Shown in pieces: positions 1 through 12,165 of a DNA stretch of 64,000 bases. The notes beneath the pieces were generated by a model. The model saw only the letters and a program-made list of their open reading frames with translations, did not search any database and had not been told where the DNA came from. Each line of letters opens with the position of its first letter. Positions within the stretch are counted from its first letter, which is position 1. Source of the stretch: Bolinopsis microptera (Eukaryota; Ctenophora; Tentaculata; Lobata; Bolinopsidae); NCBI RefSeq assembly GCF_026151205.1, contig NC_087077.1, positions 3,844,001 through 3,908,000 on the forward strand. Direction: 5' to 3'. Position numbers and translations under genes: made by a program.

Positions 1-1614
1 AAAGTTATCCGTTCCAAAGTACTCCTTATCGATGAAAATGTAATAAGTAGCCATGTTGCTAATCCCGTACAGGAACTTGACAATGAAGTTAGTCACAGTC
101 ACTGCCACAATACTTTCCTGTTTTAACATCGCTGCGAATGTCCCGATATTAAGCATGGCTACAATAACCTGAGATTTACGGTAACGAACTCTGTCCTTGA
201 GGAAGCTTGCAAACAACTTGCCAGGAAGTGCCGCGAATGTGACAAGAGCCAGAATGAGCAGCTCCGCACCTTGAGTAGCAGTCTGGTTGCAGCCACTGTC
301 CAGTTCCGTGTTCCGTGTTTTGATTAGTTGGATCAGTGTTGGAACGAGCAGGATGGTGAGCCACCCTTGGAACATGCTCAAAGCACGGCATAGTCCCAGT
401 TTAGTGATTCTAGCGATCATGTTGGGAACAGCCACTGTGCAACTGTGCACTGCACCATCCTCTTCCACTTGAATGTTGGGACCTGCAGTCCCTGAAAAAC
501 AGAAGTGTAGCATGAAAATGGGTGGAATGATTGTTGGTAGAGATGTGAGAAGTATGAATACCCTCCATCCTACCACATCCAACAGCAGATATCCCAAAAC
601 TGCTGGCCAGACACCCCCAACTGTGTACATGATCTTGGAAATGGTGACTATACTGCCAAGTATTTCATTACTTGAAACCAGCTCCACGATCATGACACTG
701 TGAATCCACAAGTTGAGTCCAACACAGAAGCCGATAAGGGCTCTAGAAAGGAGAAGGGTTTCGTAGTTAGCTACTATAGCACAGATCACTGTGCTCAGTC
801 CGCTCATATAAAGGGAGAACAAGGTCAACTCTCGTCTACCAAACCTGGATCAATATGCAACTTTCAATGATTAGATAGGTTTAGAATATTTTGTTAACTT
901 AAAAATCATGATTCGTTATTTTAACTTATTGGGGAATGGAAAAGGACAGCGAATTAATCTCGTACCTGTCAGCTAACAGACCCGCGATAACAGTAGCTAT
1001 TGCTAAGGTGAAGTACTGAATACACTCCAGCATACCCTCCCGTACCAGGGACAGCTCAATATCGCAGGACACTTGCTGTGTTATCACTCCTGAAGGTTTT
1101 GTCGAATGAAGTCGAGTTATTGGTATGGTGACTGAATGAATTTTAAGGTTTTGTTAAGAGGGAAATCATCAGATTTACTTTATTTTAACCATTATCTGAC
1201 ATATCGTATCTTTCGCCAATATCCATCGATGGCGAAAATGGCGAAAAGTTGTTTGCACAGTTTGGATATTTTCGTTATTTTGTCCCAAGGAATTGTTCAT
1301 TATGCCGTGACAAAGTTAACCCGTGGGCAAATTAAAGCCGTGAAAATGGCACGTGATATGGCACTTAACTAACCAGGTAAATACATTTCCACTCCGTCCA
1401 CAATATTCATAAGTACACCAAATACCAGCAGGAGCTTGTCCATTCTCGTCCAGTCCTTTTGTTGGTTGAGCAAATGTGTCTTCTCCACGTGGGCGTTATC
1501 TTTCTCCGCGTGGGCGCTATTTCCATTCACGTCGGCGTTATCTCCAGTCACGTGGGAGCTATCTCTAGTCACGTGGGCGTTATCTCCAGTGGGCTGGTTG
1601 TTAGATTCTTTCAT
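1..1614 (-). CDS. Major-facilitator transporter, SV2/SVOP/SLC22-like (3' end beyond window)
   Basis: Three exons on the minus strand: 1614-1374, 1089-966 and 844-1, about 403 residues, still open at the window edge. Donors GTTAGT (1373) and GTACG (965) and acceptors ending CAG join in frame. Exon 1 starts MKESNNQPTG, has five roughly 7-residue repeats rich in DNAHV, then the first membrane helix containing DGVEMYLPG. Exon 2 and the exon junction carry the MFS signature GLLADRFGRRE between helices 2 and 3. Exon 3 holds GYLLLDVVGWR (helix 5/6 area) and a second half with ALPGKLFASFLKDRVRYRK. This order is typical of SV2/SVOP and organic-ion transporters, 12-helix plasma or vesicle membrane proteins; the substrate cannot be inferred. 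Exon 3 has no stop or frameshift. Family is fairly sure, subfamily is inference. Confidence 0.8.
1481..1590 (-). repeat. 21-bp coding minisatellite in transporter exon 1
   Basis: About five imperfect 21-bp units, each with a core like CACGTGGGCGTTATC on the plus strand. They encode seven-residue repeats (for example GDNAHVT, RDSSHVT, GDNADVN) in the cytoplasmic N-terminus of the transporter. Three units retain CACGTG. The unit length is a multiple of three, so copy number can change without breaking the frame. Confidence 0.75.
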
Positions 1615-3906
1615 CTTCTGAAGCAGAATCCTAACAGAAAACTAATGAGCCATTTACCATTATAGTTAAGAAAGTTTATGACAGAAAGTATGAAAAATGT
1701 CAACGTTTTTGCCGACCATTCACCTCTACTTGTACTTATGAGTATTGCTGAAAGCACAGTGTAAGGCCTACACGGACCGCCTCTAACTAGCCAATCCCTG
1801 TTTATGTCATAAATTGCAATGCGTTAAAATGGGGTTTCTATCATGTCCGCCAAGACGAGCATAAGTAATTTAATGTTGAAAGGGCATAACCTCCAACAAT
1901 TGAATCTTTAAACAATTTTAGCGACAGAATCCTCGATACAAATGATTAATTATAGTATATGGGGAGCAACAAGTCTAAAACACGAAAAATGGTTATATTT
2001 TCTAAGCCCAAACGTTTGCGTCATCGAGAAAACCTACTGTTCACCGAAACGAGGTATCCAAGATGAACATTCATCACCTCGACTAACCTTCAAGTACATA
2101 CTGATACATGAATAGGAAAAATGACGAAACATGAAATTTGCCGAATAACCTGCTGAGCCCTATTGTTACAATTTACGGCTGGGTTCAGAAGTACTGTTTG
2201 GCTTCTAGGTTTATAGGGTAGGCCGGCAACTTAGGCACTTAGCCTAAGGATGGAATTTAATTGACCTTGAAATAGTCAAAGTTTAGGGTAGAGTTCACAT
2301 GACAACTATGTACATAGTAGCTAAGAAGTAAAATTGATCTCTAAGCTTGGAGGTGGGTTCTTGAAACATTTATGATACAAAAGGTGTTATTAGGCATTAG
2401 CAGGAGCTTTTAAAATACATGTATATATCATTATTGCCCCCCCCCCCCCCCCCCCCCCCCGTCTTCAGCTCATAATCAGCTCATGATCTCTAAGATTTCT
2501 GTACTCTATTCGTGGATCACATTATAAGGGAGGGAAGCCGCAAGGTCAAAATGAAATCGCGGCACGTGCGGAATCGCGATTTTTCTCATTCTCCGCGACA
2601 AATCGCGATTTTTGACGTTTGAGGACAAATTTGCGCATTCTTATCTCCTTTGAATCCGAGTTCAAATATCACGTTATTTATAAGTATATGAACCAATAAC
2701 ATCCACAACCTTCCGAAGGGGAAGGAGGGGGAACCGTTTATGGTGTCAGAGGACGCGAGACTAGCTCCTCCTTCTGCCGATAGAATTTGTACCTGAGGAT
2801 GCCGCTTTTTGCAGCTCCTGTCATCAACTTTACAGGCATGATAGACACTAAATGAGACTTGAATCCTAACTGCACATTAAAACTTTCTCAAGGCATGCCT
2901 GACATTAGATATTCGCAATATATATCTGGTAACACTACTAAATTCTAATAGATCAAAAGATTGGACGCTACGGTGAACAAAGGTCGAATAATACCTCTGA
3001 CTATAATTTGCACTAGATGCAAAATGATTAAATGTAAATATTGTCAAATTTAACAAATATAAAAGAAATCATCTTAGGAATGCAAATGCTTGCAAATTGA
3101 AATACATTTTTCTATCACTATCAGTAAAGATCCTTGATCTGAGACACAATTAAATCATGTATTTTATTCTATATAGCCATCACAAAGTCAGTCGCATTGT
3201 ATTAAACTAAGATATTTCCGTTGTAGACATGGCATATTATTTCTAAATGATGTCTAACCTTGAGGTGTTTTAATTGTGAAAATCTATCAATCAGAAACAA
3301 ATTTAATAATTTCGGTATTACACTTAACACTAAATTCATTATGGTATGCCAACAGTACTACATATAAAGTCGATAATCTATTTAATCCAAGCTGATGGAT
3401 ATATAATATATATATACTGTGGGACAATCTTCTGTATACATAATGTTTATTAAAACTTTTAATTTGAAATTGTAATGTTGACGGATATTCCTTCTCACAG
3501 AAGAGAAGATCACGTCCCACCTACAGGATACCCTGGAGTTCTGTGAGCTAACCACCCTCCTCCTACTTCTCATCGTCAACACTCCCTTCCTTCATCTCTC
3601 TCAGCTCCACAAGTAGGCACTTTAGTACATCTGAAAATATCCTCTCAAATTTCTTACTAGAAAATCCCTTTCCCCAAAATTTCGGGAACCATGTGATCCG
3701 ACTGGGATTGAAAGACCAAAACTCCGATTTACCGTGCCATTTTCCTTCCCCAAACTGCACTGTTAATCGTGATTTCACTGTTATGTAGTCGATTGCTCAA
3801 ATTGTATATTGTATAATTATAATCAAATGAATATTATGTCTGCACAAGGTAACAGCTGAACCTACTTACTGACCGTTTGTCATATTAACCCCTGTTTCTT
3901 TCCCAG
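1615..3906. other. Intergenic stretch, no gene seen
   Basis: AT-rich sequence between the transporter 5' end and the exon at 3907. It holds a 24-nt C run at 2437-2460 and a short segment with repeated ATCGCGATTTTT near 2573-2620. The short open frames at 3287-3778 have no recognisable domain or codon pattern. The 5' end of the gene whose last exons begin at 3907 could lie here or further upstream; I could not identify earlier exons. Confidence 0.6.
2437..2460 (+). repeat. Poly-C run, 24 nt
   Basis: Uninterrupted C run directly visible. It is one of seven long C runs (16-25 nt), plus a 12-nt run, that read as C on the plus strand in this window. Confidence 0.95.
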
Positions 3907-4395
3907 AGATCTGATAGATAAGTACAGCACAGTTCCGTTAGATGTTCTCACTTCTGAAGCTGAGGTAGACCGGTTTATCAACCTGGTGGAGATCGCCATG
4001 GCAACCAAACACAGGGTAATTTTATCAGATTTCGCTTTTATAAATTATAATCTTATAGCTGTCTAATGTCCATAGTAATTTACTATGGACATTAGACAGC
4101 TATAAGATTATAATTTATATAATCTATATACTATTAGTAAATGGTTTTACCCCGCGCCGGCTACTAATACTCAGTATTTGAGAATTGGGGGAGAATTGTG
4201 AATTGTTGTAGTATTATTATTGCATTGCAATGTATTTGTATTGTAATTTGATTCGTAAATATGTCGCTACACCAGGACTACAGGACGCTAACCACTCTAC
4301 ACAACAAGCTCTATTCCACCCTGGACTCTCAACAGAACGAGCTGTTTAGAGAACTCATCTCCAGAGTCGAGGACATCCACCTCGTCCTACTTTGA
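3907..4395 (+). CDS. Last two exons of an unrecognised protein
   Basis: Exon 3907-4015 follows a pyrimidine-rich acceptor (TTTCTTTCCCAG) and ends at AGG/GTAATT. Exon 4276-4395 follows ACACCAG and ends in TGA. Joined in phase 0 they encode about 75 residues, hydrophilic and probably helical, including DLIDKYSTVPLDVLTSEAEV, AMATKHRDYRTLTTLHNKLY and a final VEDIHLVLL. Codon use and the exact splice frame argue for a real gene. I do not recognise the family. A long palindrome (4039-4119) lies in the intron. Upstream exons are not identified. Confidence 0.6.
4039..4119. repeat. 81-bp perfect palindrome in intron
   Basis: Two 40-nt arms, exact complements, around a single T at 4079. The centre reads CATAGTAATTTACTATG. 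It could fold into a loop-less hairpin. It may be a MITE remnant or a palindromic duplication; no clear target-site duplication was seen. Confidence 0.95.
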
Positions 4396-5719
4396 GGTTA
4401 CGTGAGGTTATGAGGATAAGCTCATACATGAAGATTGAGGTTAATTGTCATTGTACGAAATGTCTTTAGTTGTATGTACCATGTCTGTTATGTGTGCAGG
4501 TTGAGGTTGAGGTTGAGTAGTAGTACAGTAGTAGTAGTGACGATATTATGAGGATTATGTTCCATAACTTCTCTGTTCTTTTATGACATTATGTATTGTT
4601 CAGGCGACAGTTTGATTTGTAATGTCGTGTTCTTGTGTTGTCGTGTTCTTGTGTTGTCGTGATGTCGTATTGTCGTGGTGTTGTATTGGTTTTTAGTGTC
4701 GTCTTAGGTAGAGATTTTAATTTGCCCCATTGCCAGGACTTTATCGCAATATGCGCCTCTTTGTTCTAACTAAATCAGATTTCCTTTTCTATTGATGAGT
4801 AATATAAGAGTTATGTAATGATAACAATTTAAAATCAGTTTGTTGTAAAATTCTATTAGTATTGGTTAATTTTGTTGTATATTATTGCTGTAAATTCAGT
4901 TTTTGATTTAAATTTTGAATATTATCTTACTGTTAGTAACCTATGTTATTATCATTGATTTTTTCCATTCACACCCTTTTGTAAAAATGCAATAGTGAAA
5001 GGTTACGAATGGTCGTTTTTGCAGAAAAAGAGGGATTTTGGAGAAGGAGGTAGGTGGGTTTAAATGTGTCGTCAGTCCTTACTTCCTTCCGTCCGTTACC
5101 ATGACAACGAGAAACACGCGCGCAGCGTGCATGGGTTGTTTGCGGAGATTGATGTGATGTATAGCCGGGATCGGGACTCTAGGGCGTAAGACTGTACGGC
5201 GGCGCCGTACAAAACACTAAAACAGGACTCTACGGCGGCAAACATTTTGTTTTCTATTTTTAATTGATATATTTTATTTTTCTATTTTTGATTGATATTG
5301 ATAACTTGGCATGTGTCAGTTAATAAATTTAGGAGTTACAAGAGTTACACAAGTTTCTGAATTACAAGATATGACTGTAACTGTATAAGACATACATGAG
5401 TAAAGTTCACTTGCACTTTTTGCTTCTAATTTCTTAAATTACTGATAAAAGTTACGTTCTACGGCAATTGAATTGAATCACACGTGTTTCCACTTTCCCG
5501 TATTTAAAATATAATTTTATGAAGTTAACTGAGCTTGTAGTGAATGGAAATATAGCGTCCGCCACGACGAAAAAACGGGCGCAATTCTTGTTCATACCCA
5601 TCATGCGATCTTATTATTATAAGTACTTGATATTTATTCAGCACTCAATCCACCATCCCCAGTAGGCATGTTTCTCCAGCCACTCCACCTTACCCCAGTC
5701 TCCTTCCTCGCCTGATATA
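4396..5719. other. 3' UTR and intergenic sequence
   Basis: AT-rich, no supportable coding region. It includes the probable 3' UTR of the preceding gene, a GTAGTAGTAG tract near 4520, a CGGCGGCGCCGTAC patch near 5198, and at 5545-5600 one copy of a dispersed motif ending GCGCAATTCTTGTT that recurs near 32240 and (with changes) 63685. Confidence 0.5.
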
Positions 5720-6225
5720 CCTTACAAGACATATTTATGGCGGCCTAATTTGCGACGACCGAAATTTTTGCGGTCCGAAAATATGGCGAAATTGAACAAA
5801 AGCCGTCAAATTTCGGACGTCACAGAAAATAAGGGTATTTTTCATCATTTTTTGTAACAGTAAGCAGTAAGGAAATTTCTGAAATTCGGTAAAATCATGT
5901 TCAAACTTAGTCTGTATTAAGACTGTAAGACTTTCATGTTAGCACATACATGTATTTTAATGCAAATTTAAACTGTATTGCTTGACATTCAATTCGTCAT
6001 TGGTGTGGTGATAATTTGTCCCAAGATGCCAGAATTTATTTATTTATTTTATTTGATATTACTTTTTAGAAACAAAATAAAGCAGTGAAGGCACAGTCAT
6101 TGAAATAAGCTAAAAGATAATGCGACGGATTCTATAACGACGACCGAAATTTTGGCGGTCCGAAAATATGGCGAAATTTTCGGAAAACCGCCACATTTCG
6201 TACGTTATAAATATGTCTTGTAAGG
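5720..6225. mobile_element. MITE with TA target duplication (Tc1/mariner-like)
   Basis: About 506 bp bounded by terminal inverted repeats CCTTACAAGACATATTTAT and its complement at 6207-6225, flanked on both sides by TA (5718-5719, 6226-6227). Both subterminal regions carry the same direct motif, GACGACCGAAATTTT then CGGTCCGAAAATATGGCGAA. No open reading frame, so non-autonomous. TA duplication plus short TIR is the Tc1/mariner pattern; that assignment is inference. Confidence 0.75.
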
Positions 6226-7367
6226 TAACTATATAAGAACGTGACTACGTCTGTCACAATCAATAGTGCGTGTCTCCAGTGAATTACTCTCTGTCCTTGT
6301 TCGGACTCTAATTATGCAATATACGGGTATTCGAGTTCTTAGTATAGTGTTGCTTTTAGCCAACCACAATCCATCGAACAGACATATTTACATATTATGG
6401 AAATATTTGTAACGGCGTAATTAAGCAGTCAGTAAATAGCTTTCTTTATTCAACTTATAAAAGCAAAGTTTGTATAATAATATACCAAATAATACACAAT
6501 AAACAAATAAATACAAGTTCTCTCCACCACGATAGGTATAACAAATAAAACCAATCACAATTAAATTTTGATGGCAACCGCGCCGGTCACGTTACCATGA
6601 CAACGCCGGTATATATATATATATTAATCAAAGAAACTCTCCACTAATATGTTGCACAATGCACAATAATCATGAACATGATTTACAATTACTGGGGTGA
6701 CATCGGCACGTAATCAATCAATTAACTAATTTTTTCCGAGTGGTTTGGCTCAGTATTATCGTTAATTGGGGCACGATTAACGATAATCAATAGCGGCCGT
6801 TTCCGAAATCGTATAAAGTTTCCAAAAATAAAGATAAATATGCTTATTCTATTTTCTTCTGACTAGCATAAGAGGAGCTGAACACACACACAAAACGCAT
6901 ATATTCTATCACTACCCGTACACACAGAACATTATATTCGCACAGCTCTCAGCAGCTGTTGTATATAAACTGGAGGCCTCTGGAGGACCTCTGGAGGACC
7001 TTCTATTCAGTATTCCTCCAGTTATAGTAGTAGTATCCCTCGCTACCACTGCAGCCAATCTCGGGCTCCGTTAGATTTGTTACCAGCTAGACGCAGCTCA
7101 GACACCCAGGGGTTTGAAAGACGCTCCAAATATGGAGTTCCAATGTGGGTGCCCCCATTCCGTCATCTCCCTTCAAAACGCAACGAATTTGATAAGAGCT
7201 GCAGCCTGGACTGAGCACGCCAATACCCCTTGAGATTATTTAGCGGCTGTGAGTTGAGGCAAGCTAAGATCAAATAAGAGGCATTTTGAAAGGAGAGCTT
7301 ATTACAGGAGGTAGCGCTTTGTAACCGAGTGAGAATGTGAGACTGCGTGCCATTGCTTGCTGATATA
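6226..7367. other. Intergenic, 3' side of the RGS gene
   Basis: No coding region supported. It contains a short (TA)n tract at about 6610, AT-rich sequence and ACACAC patches near 6885. The part nearest 7367 is expected to be the 3' UTR of the minus-strand RGS gene. Confidence 0.5.
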
Positions 7368-8867
7368 TCAGTTATCACTTGTGGGTCTCGTTAAACTGAG
7401 ATAAGAGTCGTCTCGTAGAAACCTAGGGTAGATGTCCGTCTTCATCAGGATGTAGATCTTGTCTTGGGCCTCGTTGAATATCGTCATGGTGGGGGCCAGG
7501 ATGTTCTTCTGGATGTCTTTCCGTATCACGTCGTTTATGTTGATCTGGGGTGGTTACAGGTGGTTACAGGAGTGATTACGGGAGTGGTTACAGGTGGTTA
7601 CTGGTTATGGGGGTGATTATAATGGTTGTTAGATAGCTGCTGTTGCTAGCAGTCACATTGGGAAATTGTCCCATATAAAAATACTCCTGTGTTTATCATA
7701 CCTGTTTCTCAGCCTGCAGGGACACGAAAGTCCTGTAAATCTTCCTAGATGCTTCGTTCAGCCGGTCCCCCTGCAGCTGCTTCTTCCTGAACTCTTTAAC
7801 TGCTAACCAGAACTCTATGTTCTCAGCTGCGTGGTGCTTCCTGGCAAACTCAGTGAACAGCTGCACTCCTTCTGTGGGTAATGTTATTATTACGGACAGG
7901 CTTAGAAAGTAAGAAGTAAGAAATATAAAGTAGGAAATAGAAAGTGGGAAATAGAATGTGGGAAATAGAAAGTAGGAAATAGAAAGTCAGAATTCTTGGA
8001 CATTAGCTTCATCGTAATGTATAAATATATTAAGTATATACATAAATGTATAGATATATTAAGTATATATAATGTGCAAGTTACGGTCATCTATCTTATC
8101 TATCTAGACTCTACAAGTAGAAAATAGTCCTTTAGATGTTAAAAATAAAAGTAAGGATAATTTGCCTTTAAAGATAGGTATTTTTTTTTCAACAATAACT
8201 ACGAAGCCTCGTTATGTGAAAGCATCTTGAAAACCTCTTAATTCGCCATAATGTGGCCAACGCAGTCATTTGCATAGAAAAGTAATGAGTTGACTGAAAA
8301 TTTTAGTTTATAAACTTTTTAAATTTGGTGATATTTTCAACTAAAATAAAATAACTTTCTGCTAAAAAATCAGTCATCTGCATTCTTTTCTCCTACAAGC
8401 TCTTTGGCGAGGCACTGCTCAATGAACATTTACATAAAGCAGAAATCTTTATCAAAACCAAGGAGCACCTTTTATCCCATGTATGGATACTGAGGAGTGA
8501 TCTCTGGGTCCAACAATACTTGCAATGTCTTACATAGTCATTTCACCAAAGAGCCAAGCTCATCTAGGTACTTAAAAGTTCATCAAGTTTTGTGTGATTG
8601 GATACACATGCACACAGAGCATGTAATTTAAAACTGCTCCAAGATCTGAACACACGAGGAATTCAAACAATTTGAAGAGAGCATGATGGCTGAAGAGAGA
8701 GGCGTTACACCCTACAGCTGCAGCCCGGGGAGGCGTTACATGTATATGTAATTAATTGAAAATGTATATTTACTGTTATCATTAATTGAAAATGAGGAGT
8801 GTACTTACTGGTATCGTTTATAAGAGCGTCAAAGTTATTCTCCCACTTAGCAGCTTGGTCTCGGGAT
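7368..8867 (-). CDS. Regulator of G-protein signalling, RGS domain (R7-like), C-terminal exons
   Basis: Three minus-strand exons, 8867-8809, 7871-7702 and 7544-7368 (TGA at 7370-7368), join in frame with GT-AG introns. They encode an almost complete RGS domain: AAKWENNFDALIND, then VQLFTEFARKHHAAENIEFW (the conserved helix with ENIEFW), RKKQLQ, and FNEAQDKIYILMKTDIYPRF as the last helices. RGS proteins accelerate GTP hydrolysis by G-alpha subunits at the inner plasma membrane. The WENNFDAL start and the KKQ spacing resemble the R7 subfamily (RGS6/7/9/11, EGL-10), which would also carry DEP and GGL domains upstream, at higher coordinates. I did not find those exons, so R7 membership is inference. 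The protein ends ten residues or so after the domain. Confidence 0.85.
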
Positions 8868-9526
8868 CTGAACAACATAGCAAGAGGTGAGCCGCTCATT
8901 AAGAAGGCCCTGCTCACTAAACAACTAAACTAGAGGAATTGTTAATTAATTAATTAATTAATTCTGGGGATATCCCGGGGATTTTAATAAGGACAAAACA
9001 GTGCGTCGAGTTGACTGTCATGTGTTGTACCAAATCAGAAGTGAAAATACAAAACTATGGCATATGGTTGGGGTGGGGTTCATTAAGGAACCCTTCTCTT
9101 AAACTAGGGGAACAATGTACCAAGAAAAGGGAGGGTGTGAGAGGGTAGGGGGCCGTGTGAAAGTACTGAACTAGAGCAATGACAACACACATGATGTATA
9201 GATAAAAGATAAATGTACTCGGAACTGTGGGCCCGGGTAATATGTACTAGCAGGAGAAACCTGATACTGTACTAAAAAGCGGGGTGGTGCAAGTACTCAA
9301 GTACTGGCCCGTGCAGTGTGTCCTGCTAGCAATCCATTACAACTCATTTGCACGTGGGCGATCTTACGCACATGGTTGATTAAGAGCGCAGTTTGAATAT
9401 ATACTTGCAGTCTCTCGTGCCAGTGTATATTATCGGGGACCACAAACCTGATACTGTACTAAAAAGCGGGGTGGCGCAAGTACTGGCACCGTGTGGTGGT
9501 GTGTCTTGCTAGAAATCCAGTATTTC

Positions 9527-9702
9527 TCACATGATTTGACGTTTCTTTCATTCAAATTTCTGATTGTTTTGAATAGACTCAGTGAAGAAAGATTCTAATG
9601 GAAATAAATACCAACTATATTAAATATTTATTTCCAATTCCATAAGAATCTGTTTTCACTGAATAGAAATTTTAATGAAGGAAACGTCAAATCATGAGAC
9701 TC
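9527..9702. mobile_element. Small foldback MITE
   Basis: About 175 bp imperfect inverted repeat. The ends share CATGATTTGACGTTTC (plus strand left, complement right), and inner arms share TTCTAATGGAAATAAAT-like sequence. No open reading frame. The overall shape is that of a MITE; the superfamily is not clear. Confidence 0.6.
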
Positions 9703-9779
9703 AATAATAATCCACCACTACTCACATGGTTGATTTAGAGCGCAGTTTGAAGATCCCCTTCCTGGACATTTTGGTTGTG

Positions 9780-9836
9780 CCACGTGGTGTCACGTGGAGT
9801 GTGTCACGTGGTGTCACGTGGTGTGTGTCACGTGGT
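9780..9836. repeat. Cluster of five CACGTGG motifs
   Basis: Five CACGTGG units spaced 10-20 bp apart within about 55 bp (GTGTCACGTGG repeats). CACGTG is the canonical bHLH E-box core. Whether it acts as a regulatory site is unknown. Confidence 0.85.
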
Positions 9837-9998
9837 GGTCGAGTGCTTCTCACAGAGGTCACTGCTCCTGACATTACACTCTCTTGTCATCCTGTGTCAT
9901 TTGCCCTTCATTGATTTTCATTAATTAATTGTTATGGCTAAAGTTTACATTATCCGGATATCCTGGAAATTTGAATCACGACAAAACAGTTCATTGAG

Positions 9999-10105
9999 TA
10001 GACCGTAGTTCTGTATTTTCACTTCTGATTTGATGCTACACATATTATATTATGTTCATTGTTGTATCAAATCAGAAGTGAAAATACAGAACTATGGTCT
10101 ATGGT
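9999..10105. repeat. Foldback repeat of a local family
   Basis: Arms of about 36-39 nt: left contains TTCTGTATTTTCACTTCTGA and right its complement, around a 32-nt centre. A half copy lies at about 9029-9065. Likely a MITE derivative. Confidence 0.6.
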
Positions 10106-10889
10106 CGGGATGGGATAAGCTTTGACGTCAATTAATGGTGGTTTTACGTCACGAGGTATTGTTTGACGATCACTTTTCTCCTCCCAATAATATTTCCAAC
10201 ATTGATAACACACCGACTATTATACAGGTGTATACTGAGTTATACAGGTGTATTCTCAGTACTGAGTACTGAGAATTATTTATCTCGATGTTATTTGGAG
10301 GAGAAAAGTGAAAGAGGTATAAAGTCCATGTATTATGAGGTATCACCTTAATAACACCAGAATGTGTGTGTGTGTGTGTCTGTCTGTCTGTCTGTCTGAT
10401 CGTCTGTGTGTAATTTCCGAACGGTTATACAAAAAAAACGGTAATAGTTACGGGACTGGTTTTTTCGGTATAGTGCCGACAAAACTCTGACGAAGCCAAT
10501 AGGCAAATTTTATAAAAATCGGCCGGTGGTAAGTGGTTTAATTGATGGTTTTGTACCACAAAATATGTTGCATAAAATGGCTTGAGAAGAACGGCAAGAG
10601 TTACGGGGTTAGCTCTCTCTCTCTCTGCATAATATTATTTAGCGTATATATTACATGGCGTATATATTACATGGTCATATAATACTATAAACTTATTAGG
10701 GGAGGGAGTGCTCAAACGGTCTGTTTGGACTGTAGAGAGAGTTCATACTTTCATACGACAATGTAATGCATGTTCACAAATATGATAGGCTGGTGTGGTG
10801 CATGGTGTTAAGGGTTAATTTCCATTGATTATTGATTAAGAATTACTATCTTTTAAGCATACTATTGGATACGTGAGGGCACTCCGAAT

Positions 10890-12157
10890 TAGGGTTGCCA
10901 TTATCGGTACAAAATTTTTTATCGCGATAATCGATAATTTTTTCAAAATTATCGCGATAATATCGGTTATCGGCGATAAATTTGGCAATATAATTGAAGT
11001 AATATTTGTATGCACTCTGTATACTTGCATTATGCTCCTATGCTATGTTACATCTTGTGCTGATTGCTTTGTTAAAGAATCAATTGCAATATTGCCCTTT
11101 TATTTAACAAGCCCATATTTCATAGACAAAATATGTTCTTAAAGATAATTATTGCTTCTAGCAAAAAAAATTTTAAAGTCTGCTGCCTGTTAGCTGCCTG
11201 TTAGCTGTGAACAGACCTATCTCCCGTGCAAGGGTATCTGTCCTTGCTACCGTAGTCGAATCGCTGCCCTAATGTAGGTCTGATAATTCTTTTTTCAGCG
11301 GGATAGGACTGGCATCTGGCATCTGAAATTGTGGGAGTCGTCTGTGAGTCATGAGGACCAATCGTCGAACTACTTGCGAAGCTCAATCGCTGATAGTCTC
11401 TTTCTGCTTAAACAACTGTTGGAGCAGAGACTTAGAGCTACGTATCAAGGTTGACTTTGTGATCATTCTGTATTCTTGTCCTACATCTTCATCTAGATAA
11501 CCGGGGTCCGAGTAGAACTTTACCAGCGATACGAAGTGAAGGTTCTTTCTCTTGGCATATCGTGTACGTAGCCTATCGGACAGGCTTCGAGAAAATGGCG
11601 AGTCTATCTCAGATCTCTTCTAGCTTGCTGTCAATAAACTAAATAATCACTTTTGCTTGAGCAAGCATGCTTCCTCTTTTACACAGAAACTCAGTTACAG
11701 TCTTGAACGGTGCGAGAGCTAACTCAGTCTCTTCTACATCCAGTTTTAGATTGCCTAGCTCCAAGTCATCTAAAATTCCATACACTGCATCAGCTATCCG
11801 GTCATATCTCTCCAACATACTGCACAGCGAGCTCCAACGAGTTTTGTAGTCTCGTTGCAGTGTGAGTTCCTTTCCGTGCTCCAACAAACAACAATAACTA
11901 CGTCTGACCATACCACCTCCAAGTTACCTACTAGATGCGGAAAAAAACCATCACACTGCAAATTATGCTAGCACTGGGTTTTAACTTTACAAACAGAGAA
12001 ATAGATTCGAAAAATATGTTAAATGTTGGCCATTTTACCCTAATAAAAATGTGTTGATTATCGCGATAATTCTCGAAAATTATCGCGATAATCGATAACG
12101 ATTTTTGGGAAATTATCGCCGATAATTATCGGCCGATAATATCGGTTGGCAACCCTA
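10890..12157. mobile_element. hAT-family DNA transposon, degenerate
   Basis: A 1268-bp element with ends TAGGGTTGCC and GGCAACCCTA, flanked by an exact 8-bp target duplication CTCCGAAT (10882-10889 and 12158-12165), the hAT hallmark. Subterminal regions are full of TTATCGCGATAA-type inverted motifs. The interior holds a broken transposase on the minus strand. Confidence 0.92.
11201..11911 (-). pseudogene. hAT transposase remnant
   Basis: The fragment at 11911-11639 (90 codons) contains YKTRWSSLCSMLERYDRI and a following acidic/hydrophobic stretch like the mid-region of ZBED-type hAT transposases, where a K-TRW-S motif precedes the core. A TAG stops it; a shifted frame continues with NLHFVSLVKFYSDPGYL to about 11396, then stops again. 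The N-terminal BED finger and the C-terminal dimerisation region were not recognised. Clearly non-functional. Confidence 0.75.
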
Positions 12158-12165
12158 CTCCGAAT

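Larger units (their letters stand above)
8868..10889. other. Repeat-rich stretch upstream of the visible RGS exons
   Basis: Probably intron of the RGS gene. It contains locally duplicated blocks: AACCTGATACTGTACTAAAA at about 9259 and 9446, ATGGTTGATT(T/A)AGAGCGCAG at about 9372 and 9726, and CAAATCAGAAGTGAAAATAC at about 9031 and 10068. These mark diverged copies of a segment of a few hundred bp. There are also a MITE, a hairpin, a CACGTGG cluster and a short TG/TCTG microsatellite (10361-10400). No coding exon was supported. Confidence 0.6.
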
